Below, piece after piece: positions 24,427-32,338 of a stretch of DNA of 38,496 bases. The stretch is from positions 1-38,496 of the forward strand of contig CALWHM010000015.1 of assembly GCA_944380395.1 (NCBI GenBank), in the 5' to 3' direction. The notes below the pieces were generated by a model, which made no database searches, was not told the origin of the DNA, and saw nothing but the letters and a program-made list of their open reading frames with translations. How positions within the stretch are numbered: position 1 is the stretch's first letter; each line of letters begins with the position of its first letter. The DNA comes from an uncultured Clostridia bacterium (lineage in GTDB: Bacteria; Bacillota; Clostridia; Christensenellales; UBA3700). The translations under genes and the position numbers were made by a program.

Positions 24427-25074
24427 TCACAGCAATTCTTTGAGGGAGTACACGTATTTATCGCAGGTTTTCTGCATTTGTTTGGCGAACTTTGCCGACT
24501 GTTTGTCATATACGCCCACCACTTGAAAGCCTCCGTCTTTTGCGCCCTGCGCGCCCATATGGCTGTCCTCGAACACAAGGCATTCCCCGGAAAAAAGTCC
24601 CAGGCGGCTTGCTTCTTCGCGGTAGATGTCCGGGAAGCCCTTGCCGCGCGGCACTTCGTCCACGCTGGTGGCGGACATAAAAAAGTCCGCTATGCCGTGC
24701 CTTTCCAGGCAAGGTTCGAATATCCCGCGCGGAGTGGCGGTGGCTATGCCCAAACGCTTGCCCATAGAGTGCAGTTTTTCCAAAAGTTCGTAGGCGCCCT
24801 CTTTGAGTTCTATGTCGTGGGCGTACGTCCAGCGCGCCGTCTTCACCCACTTTTCAGCCAGCTCGCGCGGAGTGAGCGGTATGCCCGTGTTTTCCACGGT
24901 GAACACGGCGGAATCGGAAAGGCTGAGGTGGTTTATCTTTTCCAACAGGTTTTTGGGCATGCTCATTCCCACGTCCTGAAAGGGACGCGCGTATATCTTC
25001 TGCCACACTTCCATTGAGTCCAAAAGCGTGCCGTCCAAATCGAAGATATACCCTTCAAAAGAATACAAGTTCAT
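24427..25074 (-). CDS. HAD-superfamily phosphatase, beta-phosphoglucomutase-like
   Basis: This 215-residue cytosolic protein of HAD subfamily I opens with FDLDGTLLDSM (motif I, nucleophile and acid Asp near 12-14). An alpha-helical cap follows, then motif II ATATPRG near 112, a lysine in RGKGFPD near 143 and motif IV VFEDSHMGAQGAKDGG near 168. It may dephosphorylate or isomerise a small sugar phosphate; the substrate is not readable. Its ATG overlaps the stop of the metallophosphoesterase gene (ATGA), so they are co-translated. Confidence 0.85.
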   Translation of the reverse strand: MNLYSFEGYIFDLDGTLLDSMEVWQKIYARPFQDVGMSMPKNLLEKINHLSLSDSAVFTVENTGIPLTPRELAEKWVKTARWTYAHDIELKEGAYELLEKLHSMGKRLGIATATPRGIFEPCLERHGIADFFMSATSVDEVPRGKGFPDIYREEASRLGLFSGECLVFEDSHMGAQGAKDGGFQVVGVYDKQSAKFAKQMQKTCDKYVYSLKELL

Positions 25075-26336
25075 AAATACCTCGCGTCGGGCGCAAATAC
25101 CAGCGGGTATCTGCGCTTTTTCAAAATTTTCACGTCGTCTATATGCACTGCGGTTTTGCTTATCTTTCCCGCGGAGTTCACCGCGTACACGTCCGCGGAG
25201 TACACGCCTTTGGGCATACGGAACAGCTCCAGGCGCACTTGCGGCGAAAGGCGCGACAAGCCGCGGTAGAAGTCCGAATAGTAATATTGCACCGCGCCCG
25301 TATCGTACACTACTTTATACGAGTGCACAAAGTCCGCGTCTTTGCCCCTGTCGAACACGAGATAGGTGCGCTTGTTTTTAACTTCGCACACGCCCGCTTC
25401 CGCTATCATTTCGGGCACGCCGTCCTGCTCGCGGGAGAGTTTGAGCGCTTGCAGCGCGGCTTTGTCCAAATGTGAAGGTATAAAAAGCCGCCTGTCCTTT
25501 TTCTCCTCATCACCCGTCACCATATTCATTCTCTTTACCGTTATCCCCGCGGGGGAGTACTCCAACAAGTAGCCCATCGCCGAATCGTGTGCCAGCGGTG
25601 GAACGGAGCCGTTCGCCATGCCGCCGTCCATCTCCGTATAAGAAGTGGACTGCGCTCCCAATGAGATAAAGTCGCCTATGTGTATGCTGCGCTCGTCCAG
25701 CATAGAGTAGTGCAGGTGTCCGCTTATGTGCACCACGGTGGGGTAGTCCTTCAAAAATTCCAGACTGTCATCGCCCCACTTCTGCGAACCGTACACGGTG
25801 TTTTTCATAGCGTTGTGCGTGACCAGCGTCACGGGACGGCAGCCGCTTGCCGCCACGGCTTTGTCCAGCTCGCAGCGCAGCGCGTCCCTTACCTTGTCGT
25901 AGCCGCGGAACAGGTCCCCGCAGTCGGGAGAAGCCCCCACAAAGCGGTATCCGCCCGCCGAGTAGTGCCAAAACGGCGGAAATGAGGTGCTCTTTGCAAA
26001 CTTTTTCCTGCGCAGCGCGGGTATCTCCGGGCGCGGGAAGTAGTCGTGGTTGCCCATTATCACCATAAAGTGCGGCGGCTTTTCTGCAAAAGCGTCTTCA
26101 AGCGCACGCATAAACCGCTTATAGGCGCACTTTGAACCTATGTTGCATATGTCGCCCGCGAATATCAGAATATCCGGTTTGAGCGCCGCCATTCTCATAC
26201 ACGCCCGCCGCAGATTGCGCTCGAACGTGTTCATCTTCTTCCAAAAGAAGGGCGAAAGCTGTGAGTCCGTCAGCACTCCCACTTTGAAAACGGGCGTTAC
26301 GTCCGTCAAAACCCTGCTGTCAAAATTAAATTCCAT
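25071..26336 (-). CDS. Calcineurin-like metallophosphoesterase with an added C-terminal domain
   Basis: The 421 residues contain the metal-site motifs in order: VGVLTDSQ near 20, FAGDICN near 60, MGNHDYF near 94, THNAMK near 175 and SGHLHYS near 205. The first motif is DxQ rather than the usual DxH, as in some cytosolic and purple-acid-type members. About 150 residues follow the catalytic core and end in a fibronectin-like strand set (YSADVYAVNSAGKIS). No signal peptide is present, so it acts in the cytosol. The start at 26336 is preferred because AAAAGGAG lies 10 bases upstream; the alternative ATG at 26357 would include that site in the coding region. Confidence 0.82.
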   Translation of the reverse strand: MEFNFDSRVLTDVTPVFKVGVLTDSQLSPFFWKKMNTFERNLRRACMRMAALKPDILIFAGDICNIGSKCAYKRFMRALEDAFAEKPPHFMVIMGNHDYFPRPEIPALRRKKFAKSTSFPPFWHYSAGGYRFVGASPDCGDLFRGYDKVRDALRCELDKAVAASGCRPVTLVTHNAMKNTVYGSQKWGDDSLEFLKDYPTVVHISGHLHYSMLDERSIHIGDFISLGAQSTSYTEMDGGMANGSVPPLAHDSAMGYLLEYSPAGITVKRMNMVTGDEEKKDRRLFIPSHLDKAALQALKLSREQDGVPEMIAEAGVCEVKNKRTYLVFDRGKDADFVHSYKVVYDTGAVQYYYSDFYRGLSRLSPQVRLELFRMPKGVYSADVYAVNSAGKISKTAVHIDDVKILKKRRYPLVFAPDARYL

Positions 26337-26410
26337 ACGGGCAGAACTCCTTTTCATCAGCGCGGCGATTTTGCCGCTAATTTCCTTTCCCGCATTTCTC
26401 CGTCCCTAAT

Positions 26411-26439
26411 ATGGTAGCATATACGGCGCCAAAAGGCAA
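26411..26439 (-). promoter_or_regulatory. Promoter of the metallophosphoesterase-HAD unit
   Basis: On the minus strand TTGCCT (26439-26434) and TACCAT (26416-26411) are 17 bp apart with an extended TGC before the -10. The predicted start near 26404 gives a leader of about 67 nt. Confidence 0.55.
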
Positions 26440-26492
26440 TTATTCTTATCCGTCCGAAAATGAAAGGGGCGGAATAAAATTTTAATAATACC

Positions 26493-26522
26493 TTGTATTT
26501 TGCGCTTATATAATGGTATAAT
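26493..26522 (+). promoter_or_regulatory. Promoter of the acetyltransferase/TIR unit
   Basis: TTGTAT (26493-26498) and TATAAT (26517-26522) are 18 bp apart. A second TATAAT at 26509 is too close to this -35. The start is predicted near 26529, about 22 nt before ATG 26551. Confidence 0.65.
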
Positions 26523-26550
26523 GTAAAAAACGGTTGTGCAGGTAGAAGAG

Positions 26551-27213
26551 ATGAAGGTTATAGATATACAACAATGGGACAGAAAAGTTCCGTTTGAGAA
26601 CTTTATAAAATACACGAACCCTATTTTTTCGCTCAGCACAAGACTTGACGTAACGCAGTTGTACGACTATTGCCGAAAGACAAAAACGTCTTTCTTTGCC
26701 AACTTTTTGTTTGCGGCAGTCAGCGTGCTCAATGAAATAGAGGAGTTCAGATTGAGGATAGCAGACGATAAGGTCGTCCTGTATGACAGCATCGATCCGA
26801 ATTATATCGTATTGACGAACAAAAACGTTATACAAACCTGCCGCAGCAAGATGACAAGCGATTATAAGAAGTTTTACGATGGCGTTCGGCGCGATATAGA
26901 AGCCGCAAAAAACGGACAAAACGCCGGAAAAACATTTAATGCCGCCAAAGAAAACGACTGCTATTATATTTCCTGTTTGCCGTGGGTCGATTTGCAGTCG
27001 ATGAGCAATCCATATGATTTGAAAGATAAGGAATCCAGCAGCATACCAAGGCTTACGTGGGGCAAATTCGTCGATGAGAACGGCAGAAAAAAGATGTTTA
27101 TGGATATAGCGGCTCATCACGCATTGATGGACGGGGAACCTGTTTGCAGGGCGTTTGTGAATTTGCAAAAAGAACTTGACGACATAGATATGTTTTTGAA
27201 AAAACACTCTTAA
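26551..27213 (+). CDS. Chloramphenicol-acetyltransferase-fold protein
   Basis: The 220 residues match the length of type A CATs, trimeric enzymes that acetylate an antibiotic hydroxyl with acetyl-CoA. The catalytic motif is HHALMDGEP, with His190 as the expected base and Asp194 as its partner. ISCLPWVDLQSMSNPY near 148 matches the family's ALPWISFTSFxHPY region, and WDRKVPFENFIKY near 9 the N-terminal signature. Family members exist that do not modify chloramphenicol. I chose ATG 26551, which gives MKVIDIQQWDR; a GTG at 26536 is possible, and neither has a strong ribosome site. It is followed after 11 bases by the TIR-like gene. Confidence 0.8.
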   Translation: MKVIDIQQWDRKVPFENFIKYTNPIFSLSTRLDVTQLYDYCRKTKTSFFANFLFAAVSVLNEIEEFRLRIADDKVVLYDSIDPNYIVLTNKNVIQTCRSKMTSDYKKFYDGVRRDIEAAKNGQNAGKTFNAAKENDCYYISCLPWVDLQSMSNPYDLKDKESSSIPRLTWGKFVDENGRKKMFMDIAAHHALMDGEPVCRAFVNLQKELDDIDMFLKKHS

Positions 27214-27224
27214 GGGGGAAACAA

Positions 27225-28568
27225 ATGAAAGACCAAATTTTCATCGGTTGGAGCGGAACCAACAATGTCGCGCTTGAAATAAAAAAGCGCTTGGAAGCAA
27301 AAAATTATCGGTGTTATATCGGAGGAAATGCGGATAACAGTTCGCAGTTTTCGTCTGTCGGAGATACGGTCATACAGCAAATCAAAAATTGCAATCAAGC
27401 CATAATGATCTTTCAAAACAGGAACGACGGGCAGGTAAGCGGGAATTTGTTTTTCGAACTCGGTTATGTGCTTGCAATGTACGGACAGCAAAAAGTGCAT
27501 TGCGTCAAGAAAAGACGGGAGACGGTCGTTCTGCCTTCCGATTTCGACAACTCTTTTGTGGAGCCGGTGGATTGCGACAATGACGGGATGTTTGCCGACG
27601 GCATAATCAAATATTTTGAGCAAAGACAAAAGATGTCCGTCAACACGAACAAAATGTTTCTTATCAACAACCGCTATAAAATGAGGGACTATCTGCAAAG
27701 CCATTTTTCGGAGCACGGCTCAAAATGTTCGGATTACGAATTGGCGCAATATGTATTGTTTTATATGCAGGCGGCGCATATGTTCGGCGATGAAAACAGC
27801 GTGTTGGCGGAAATAAGGGATTTCAAAAGAGATCATTCTTTGGCGTGTTCAGATGAACTGTGTCTTGCCGTGGACGTGGCGATCGCGTTCCTTGAAATGG
27901 TAACGCAAATCAAGGTGACGGACGGCGGAGAAATGTATATAGAAAGAAGCGTATTCAAGCAGCTGAGGGATAAATACAGGGAATATCGCAGCGCGCTAAA
28001 CGAAAAAGAAGCGGGAGCTTTTGAATATTGGTGCAAGGTTTTCATTTCGGAGCACGCGTCTTACGCTTACGGATTATATGCGATGCAGCCGACGCTCAAT
28101 GAAGAAAAACGCCGTGAAAATATGGAAAAAAGCAAAATATGGGCAGAACAGACCATACGCGATATCGAGGAGATAGAAGAGGTCTTGCCGATAAAAGAAT
28201 ATAACGATCAGAAGGGATTGCTTGCGCTTTTCAGAGCATACGTATATCGCAACATATATTTGAGCTGCAGATTTTTGCAAGACAGGAAACAAGAACTTGA
28301 ATATCTCGAAAAGACAAAACGCGTCAGAACCGCATTGAAAAACGCGTTCGAGCCGGGAAGCATAGACAGCAAGCTTTACGACAATTTTTCTATGGAATAC
28401 TATCTCACATTGGCGGAATATCTGCATCACGCAGAAGAGTTTTCAATGGACGAAGACGACGTGGAAGACTATAAAGAGGAGATCCGCACATATATAGAAG
28501 AGACAAAAAGAAAAAGCGAACACAGCAAATACGTCGAGAGAATAGCTTTGCTTGTGGAAAGCGTATAG
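27225..28568 (+). CDS. TIR-like (predicted NAD/nucleotide-binding) protein with a long helical C-terminal region
   Basis: Residues 1-120 form a TIR-like domain of the kind found in bacterial defence effectors: QIFIGWSGTNNVALEIKKRLE at the start, then NLFFELGYVLAMYG with Glu78 at the position of the catalytic glutamate, and VLPSDFDNSFVEPVD. The remaining 325 residues are mainly charged, amphipathic helices with no SAVED, STING or WD/TPR signature that I can recognise. They would be the expected sensing or oligomerising part. AAGGGGGAAAC gives a clear start. It shares a transcript with the acetyltransferase-fold gene. NADase-type abortive infection is a plausible role by family, but no cyclase gene for CBASS is present. 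Confidence 0.75.
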   Translation: MKDQIFIGWSGTNNVALEIKKRLEAKNYRCYIGGNADNSSQFSSVGDTVIQQIKNCNQAIMIFQNRNDGQVSGNLFFELGYVLAMYGQQKVHCVKKRRETVVLPSDFDNSFVEPVDCDNDGMFADGIIKYFEQRQKMSVNTNKMFLINNRYKMRDYLQSHFSEHGSKCSDYELAQYVLFYMQAAHMFGDENSVLAEIRDFKRDHSLACSDELCLAVDVAIAFLEMVTQIKVTDGGEMYIERSVFKQLRDKYREYRSALNEKEAGAFEYWCKVFISEHASYAYGLYAMQPTLNEEKRRENMEKSKIWAEQTIRDIEEIEEVLPIKEYNDQKGLLALFRAYVYRNIYLSCRFLQDRKQELEYLEKTKRVRTALKNAFEPGSIDSKLYDNFSMEYYLTLAEYLHHAEEFSMDEDDVEDYKEEIRTYIEETKRKSEHSKYVERIALLVESV

Positions 28569-28615
28569 GCAAAAACAACGGGGAGTTATCATTTGATAAC
28601 TTCCACGGCTTTTGC
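28569..28615 (+). terminator. Long imperfect inverted repeat after the TIR-like gene
   Basis: GGGAGTTATC (28581-28590) pairs with GATAACTTCC (28595-28604) around ATTT. Outer GCAAAA (28570-28575) and TTTTGC (28610-28615) extend it. It may terminate the transcript although no U-run follows. Confidence 0.5.
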
Positions 28616-28665
28616 AAGAGTCTCTTTTGCCGGTAAATTCATTTAACAAAATTGCCGTTTTTACG

Positions 28666-28788
28666 ATTTTTGTATTTCCCGAGGAATACAAAGTTGCCGA
28701 AAATCGGATTTTTGTATTTCCCGAGGAATACAAAATTGTTGACAATCGGGTTTTTGTATGTTACGATGAATACAAGACAGACAAGGAG
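28666..28788 (+). repeat. 42-bp tandem repeat, two good copies and a third degenerate one, each with an inverted repeat
   Basis: Copy 1 is 28666-28707, copy 2 28708-28749, and a decayed copy 3 runs to about 28788. Each good copy contains arms TTTGTATT and AATACAAA around CCCGAGG-like bases, so it can bind a dimeric protein or form a hairpin. The unit is 14 codons long and the frame of the next gene stays open through it (FVFPEEYK repeated), but the ATPase most likely begins at 28801, leaving this as upstream DNA. Confidence 0.75.
28739..28767 (+). promoter_or_regulatory. Promoter of the AAA/DUF4143 ATPase gene, embedded in the repeat
   Basis: TTGACA (28739-28744) and TACGAT (28762-28767) are 17 bp apart. 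The -35 falls at the end of repeat copy 2 and the -10 in degenerate copy 3, so whatever binds the repeats would directly affect initiation. Confidence 0.6.
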
Positions 28789-28800
28789 CCGAAGAGCCAT

Positions 28801-30000
28801 ATGATAATTCGTCAAGCATATTTGGATAAAATCATTCCCTTTATAGACAAGCAGCTTATAAAGGTTTTAACCGGCGTTCGCCGTTCGGGCAAGACCGTTC
28901 TTTTGTCACAGATACAAGACCTGTTGTCGGAGCGCGGAATAAATAAGGAACAAATCGTTTACATCAGTTTTGAGTCCGTGAAGAACGAGCACTTGCAAGA
29001 CTATCACGCGTTGTATGATTTTTTGGTTTCCGCAGCCAAAAGCGTGGGCGGCAGATTATATATTTTTCTCGATGAAATACAGACCGTTGCTTCTTGGGAA
29101 AAAGTCGTGGCGTCACTGCTTGTGGACATCGATTGCGACATCTATATCACGGGATCAAATTCCAAACTGCTTTCGGGTGAGCTTGCAACATTGATTGCGG
29201 GAAGATATGTGCAGATACACGTATATCCCTTTGTATTGTCCGAAGCAAAGCAGCTTCTTATTCAAAACGGAAAGAGCGTTTCGGACGAACAGCTCTTTCA
29301 GGACTATCTGCGCTACGGCGGACTGCCTATGCGCTTTACGCTGGATCCTCAGTCGACAGAAATATACTTGTCCGATACTTACGACGCAATAGTAATGAAA
29401 GACATTCTTTCCCGAAACAAAGTGGCGGATGAAAATTTACTTTCCGTCATTCTCGATTTTTTGATGGATAACATAGCCAATCCGTTTTCCGCGCGGGCGG
29501 TCGTTGCCGCCTTGCAGGCAAACGGCATAAAAACGACCGTCAACACCGTATTGATGTACATCGAATATATCAAAAAGGCGATGATAATGAACGCCGTGCA
29601 ACGCTACGACATTAAGGGTAAAAGACTGCTTTCTTCCGCCGAAAAATATTATTCGGTGGACTTGGGGCTGCGCAATATCCGCAAGACGAGCAATAGCGTA
29701 GACAACAGCAAACTCTATGAAAACATCGTCTATCTTGAATTGCTTTATCGCGGATACGACGTCAAGGTAGGCAAGACGGACGAATACGAAATAGACTTTG
29801 TCGCGTATAAGGGCAAAGAAGTCGTCTATATACAAGTGGCGTACCTTCTGTCTTCGGAAGAAGTCGTTGCCCGCGAATTCGGCAATCTTGAACGCATTAA
29901 GGATCATTATCCTAAGGTGGTCATCTCGGGCGATCTGCCCGATTTTTCGCAAAATGGGATAAGACATTACAATATTATCGATTTTCTGCTGAACAGGTAA
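28801..30000 (+). CDS. AAA-family ATPase with DUF4143 (archaeal-type ATPase group)
   Basis: This 399-residue protein starts MIIRQAYLDKIIPFIDKQLIKVLTGVRRSGKT, the usual opening of the AAA_14 family, with Walker A at 25-32. Walker B is RLYIFLDEIQ near 90, and YITGSNSKLLSGEL near 122 follows it. The C-terminal DUF4143 region contains DEYEIDFVAYKGKEVVYIQVAY, which resembles a degenerate PD-(D/E)XK nuclease core. ATG 28801 is chosen from family alignment memory, with AAGGAG 12 bases upstream. These ATPases are common, variable accessory genes in gut anaerobes; their role is unclear, and defence or regulation has been suggested. Its AT-richer style matches the TIR/acetyltransferase genes. Confidence 0.85.
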   Translation: MIIRQAYLDKIIPFIDKQLIKVLTGVRRSGKTVLLSQIQDLLSERGINKEQIVYISFESVKNEHLQDYHALYDFLVSAAKSVGGRLYIFLDEIQTVASWEKVVASLLVDIDCDIYITGSNSKLLSGELATLIAGRYVQIHVYPFVLSEAKQLLIQNGKSVSDEQLFQDYLRYGGLPMRFTLDPQSTEIYLSDTYDAIVMKDILSRNKVADENLLSVILDFLMDNIANPFSARAVVAALQANGIKTTVNTVLMYIEYIKKAMIMNAVQRYDIKGKRLLSSAEKYYSVDLGLRNIRKTSNSVDNSKLYENIVYLELLYRGYDVKVGKTDEYEIDFVAYKGKEVVYIQVAYLLSSEEVVAREFGNLERIKDHYPKVVISGDLPDFSQNGIRHYNIIDFLLNR

Positions 30001-30032
30001 CGGGCATATTTATTCTGTCTGCAAAACGGGGA

Positions 30033-30061
30033 TTGCAGAGTGATGGTTTTTATGGTACAAT
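30033..30061 (+). promoter_or_regulatory. Extended -10 promoter placing the start at the GH2 initiation codon
   Basis: TTGCAG (30033-30038) and TACAAT (30056-30061) are 17 bp apart, with TGG before the -10. Only six bases separate the -10 from ATG 30068, and no ribosome site is present. This predicts a leaderless transcript. Confidence 0.65.
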
Positions 30062-30067
30062 GGGTGT

Positions 30068-32107
30068 ATGAAAAGGGAAAATTTGAATGTGGGTTGGAAG
30101 TTTCGCCTTGAAGGCGACGCCGGAAGCGCCATTATGTCGCATATGCAGACGGTGACGCTGCCGCACACTTGGAACGACAAGGACGGCACAAGCGCGAATT
30201 ACAAGCGCGGCGTGGGCGTGTATACCCGCACGCTGACCGTGTATAAGTGCATCGGCGCGGCGTATTATTTGGAATTCGGGGCGGCGTTTTCCGTGGCGGA
30301 AGTGTATGTGAACAAGGCGCTTGCGGGCAGGCACGAGGGCGGTTTTTCGCTCTTCCGCGTGGACGTGACCAAGTTTTTGAAGAGCGGAGAAAACGAGCTG
30401 GAAGTGCGCGTGGACAGCAGGGACAGGGAAGGGATATATCCGCATAAGGCGGACTTCACCTTCTTCGGCGGGCTGTACCGCGACGTGTATCTGATAACTT
30501 CTTCGGAAACGCGTTTTGATTTGGACTACTTTGGTTCCGACGGCGTGAAGATAACGCCCGTATTGAAAAAGAACGGTGAGGCGGAGGTGGACGTCACCGC
30601 ATACATAACCAACCCGAGAAGCGATTTGAAAGTGGATATAGACATAACGTTCTTGGGTGAAGTCGTGGCGCACGCAAGCGTGCCGAGTGAGAGCGCTCAT
30701 ACCGTGTTCAGGCTGGAAGAGCCGCACCTTTGGCAGGGAAAGAAGTCTCCGCTGATGTATGAAGCGCGCCTGTGCATTACGGACGGCATACGCAAGTGGG
30801 ACGAGAGGAGAGTTAAATTCGGCATTCGTAGGGCGGCTGCGGACGCGGACGGATTTATTTTGAACGGGGAAAGACTGCCTCTAAGAGGGGTGGCTTTGCA
30901 CCAAGACAGCGGCGGCGTGGGCTGGGCGGTGGATGCGGCGCGCCGCAAAACGGATATGCAGCTTATAAAGGAGCTGGGCGCGAACACGCTGCGCCTTGCC
31001 CACTACCAGCACGGACGGGAAATTTACGACTTTGCGGACGAAGAAGGGCTGTGCGTGTGGACGGAGATCCCTTTTATAACCGGCTATGACGGCGGCGAGG
31101 AAAACGCGGCGCTGCAATTAAAGGAGCTGATAGTGCAAAACTACCACCACCCCTGCGTGGTGTGCTGGGGCGTGGGCAACGAAGTGAGTATGGAGGACGG
31201 CGACCCGCTTCCGCTCATCAAAAAGCTGAACGCGCTTGCGCATAAGGAGGACCCTTCCCGCTTCACCGTGCAGGCGTGTTTTTGCGCGGAAGATCCGGGC
31301 AGTGAGCTGAGCAAGGCGACGGACGCGGCTTCATTCAACCTGTATTTCGGCTGGTATACGGGGAAAACGGAGGATACTGCGGTTTGGCTGGACGAGTTCA
31401 GGGAGCGCTTCCCCAAGCGCGCGATGGGGCTTTCCGAATACGGGTGCGAGGGGATAACGGGCAGACACGCGCTCTTCCCCCGCCGCGGCGATTATTCACT
31501 TGAATATCAGGCGGAATACCACGAAAAAACGGCGGAGATAATAGCTGCCCGTCCGTGGCTGTGGGCGACGCACGTGTGGAATATGTTCGATTTTGCTTCC
31601 GCCGCGCGCGACGAAGGCGGCGTGAAGGGTATGAACAACAAAGGGCTTGTATCTTACGACCGCAAGGTGAAAAAAGACCCGTTTTATCTCTACAAAGCGT
31701 ATTGGAGCGGGGAGCCGTTCGTGCACATCGCGGGCGGAGAAAGGCAGCTGCGCGCGGGCGCCAAGGGGGATTGCTGCGTTATAAAGGTGTATTCCAATCT
31801 GCCCGAAGTCACGCTTTTTGCGGGGAAGGAGAAGATAGAAAGCAAGAAGGGAAGGTATGTGTTTGCATTTGAAGTTCCGCTGAAAAGGGCGTTCAAGGTG
31901 ACCGCCGTTGCGGGCGGGTGCCGCGCGGAAGTCAAAGTATACAGAGTAAAGGCGAAAAAGGATAAAGGAGAAGAAGATTTGAAGTACGCAAAGTATCCCG
32001 CCCCGAGGGCAGATTTTCCGTTCAAGACAAGCTTGGGGACGTTATGTCCAAGCCGGAAGGGGAAGTTTTGGTGCAAAAAGTGCTGCAAGAAGCGGAAAAA
32101 CAGCTGA
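30068..32107 (+). CDS. Glycoside hydrolase family 2 enzyme (beta-galactosidase/glucuronidase type)
   Basis: This 679-residue cytosolic hydrolase (no signal peptide) has the GH2 order. The sugar-binding jelly roll has LPHTWNDKDG and YKRGVGVYTRTL; an Ig-like domain ends near 255; the TIM barrel starts at LRGVALHQDSGG. Glu372 in VCWGVGNEVSME is the acid/base and Glu457 in GLSEYGCEG the nucleophile. WLWATHVWNMFDFASAARDEGG is typical. The last 35 or so residues (TLCPSRKGKFWCKKCCKKRKNS) look like out-of-frame translation, while the overlapping -1 frame encodes a sensible C-terminal tail, so a frameshift lies between 31966 and 32040. Substrate, beta-galactoside or beta-glucuronide, cannot be told. 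Confidence 0.85.
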   Translation: MKRENLNVGWKFRLEGDAGSAIMSHMQTVTLPHTWNDKDGTSANYKRGVGVYTRTLTVYKCIGAAYYLEFGAAFSVAEVYVNKALAGRHEGGFSLFRVDVTKFLKSGENELEVRVDSRDREGIYPHKADFTFFGGLYRDVYLITSSETRFDLDYFGSDGVKITPVLKKNGEAEVDVTAYITNPRSDLKVDIDITFLGEVVAHASVPSESAHTVFRLEEPHLWQGKKSPLMYEARLCITDGIRKWDERRVKFGIRRAAADADGFILNGERLPLRGVALHQDSGGVGWAVDAARRKTDMQLIKELGANTLRLAHYQHGREIYDFADEEGLCVWTEIPFITGYDGGEENAALQLKELIVQNYHHPCVVCWGVGNEVSMEDGDPLPLIKKLNALAHKEDPSRFTVQACFCAEDPGSELSKATDAASFNLYFGWYTGKTEDTAVWLDEFRERFPKRAMGLSEYGCEGITGRHALFPRRGDYSLEYQAEYHEKTAEIIAARPWLWATHVWNMFDFASAARDEGGVKGMNNKGLVSYDRKVKKDPFYLYKAYWSGEPFVHIAGGERQLRAGAKGDCCVIKVYSNLPEVTLFAGKEKIESKKGRYVFAFEVPLKRAFKVTAVAGGCRAEVKVYRVKAKKDKGEEDLKYAKYPAPRADFPFKTSLGTLCPSRKGKFWCKKCCKKRKNS

Positions 32108-32262
32108 AAGAGCAGGGAAAAACCATGCCCAAGATAAGCCCCGCAATGATGCGAATGGCAAGCGGTATGAGGATAAAAAACATAATATCGATGTTGGGAG
32201 CAGCCATTCCCGACGAGATGATAGCGCGCGTAAACGAAGAACTCAATAAGATAGAAAAGTAA
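32044..32262 (+). CDS. Helical C-terminal piece, probably the frameshifted end of the GH2 gene
   Basis: The frame is open from 31966 and reads RPEGRFSVQDKLGDVMSKPEGEVLVQKVL, continuing to NEELNKIEK. Helical tails with a similar D-x-LGD-[IV]M-x-x-PEG pattern follow the barrel in some clostridial GH2 proteins, so I think this belongs to the upstream enzyme. If it is instead a separate gene, ATG 32044 would give a 72-residue protein with a poor ribosome site (GGGG). A terminator follows at 32291. Confidence 0.5.
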   Translation: MSKPEGEVLVQKVLQEAEKQLKEQGKTMPKISPAMMRMASGMRIKNIISMLGAAIPDEMIARVNEELNKIEK

Positions 32263-32290
32263 TATTATATATCCGAAATAAAAGCAGGCG

Positions 32291-32316
32291 GCGGAGCGAA
32301 AAGCGCTCCGCTTTTT
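32291..32316 (+). terminator. Intrinsic terminator after the GH2 gene
   Basis: GCGGAGCG (32291-32298) pairs perfectly with CGCTCCGC (32304-32311) around AAAAG, followed by TTTTT. Confidence 0.9.
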
Positions 32317-32338
32317 GCATTATATAAAGTGAAGTTGC

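Noticed and set aside
24700-24725. tRNA T-arm-like GGTTCGAA
   Set aside because: It lies inside the HAD phosphatase gene and no cloverleaf can be drawn around it.
28666-28788. CRISPR array
   Set aside because: Only three direct units without variable spacers, and no cas genes.
31950-32107. Programmed ribosomal frameshift in the GH2 gene
   Set aside because: AAAAAG near 31955 is not in the phase needed for a slippery heptamer, and the -1 frame meets TAA at 31963 right after it.
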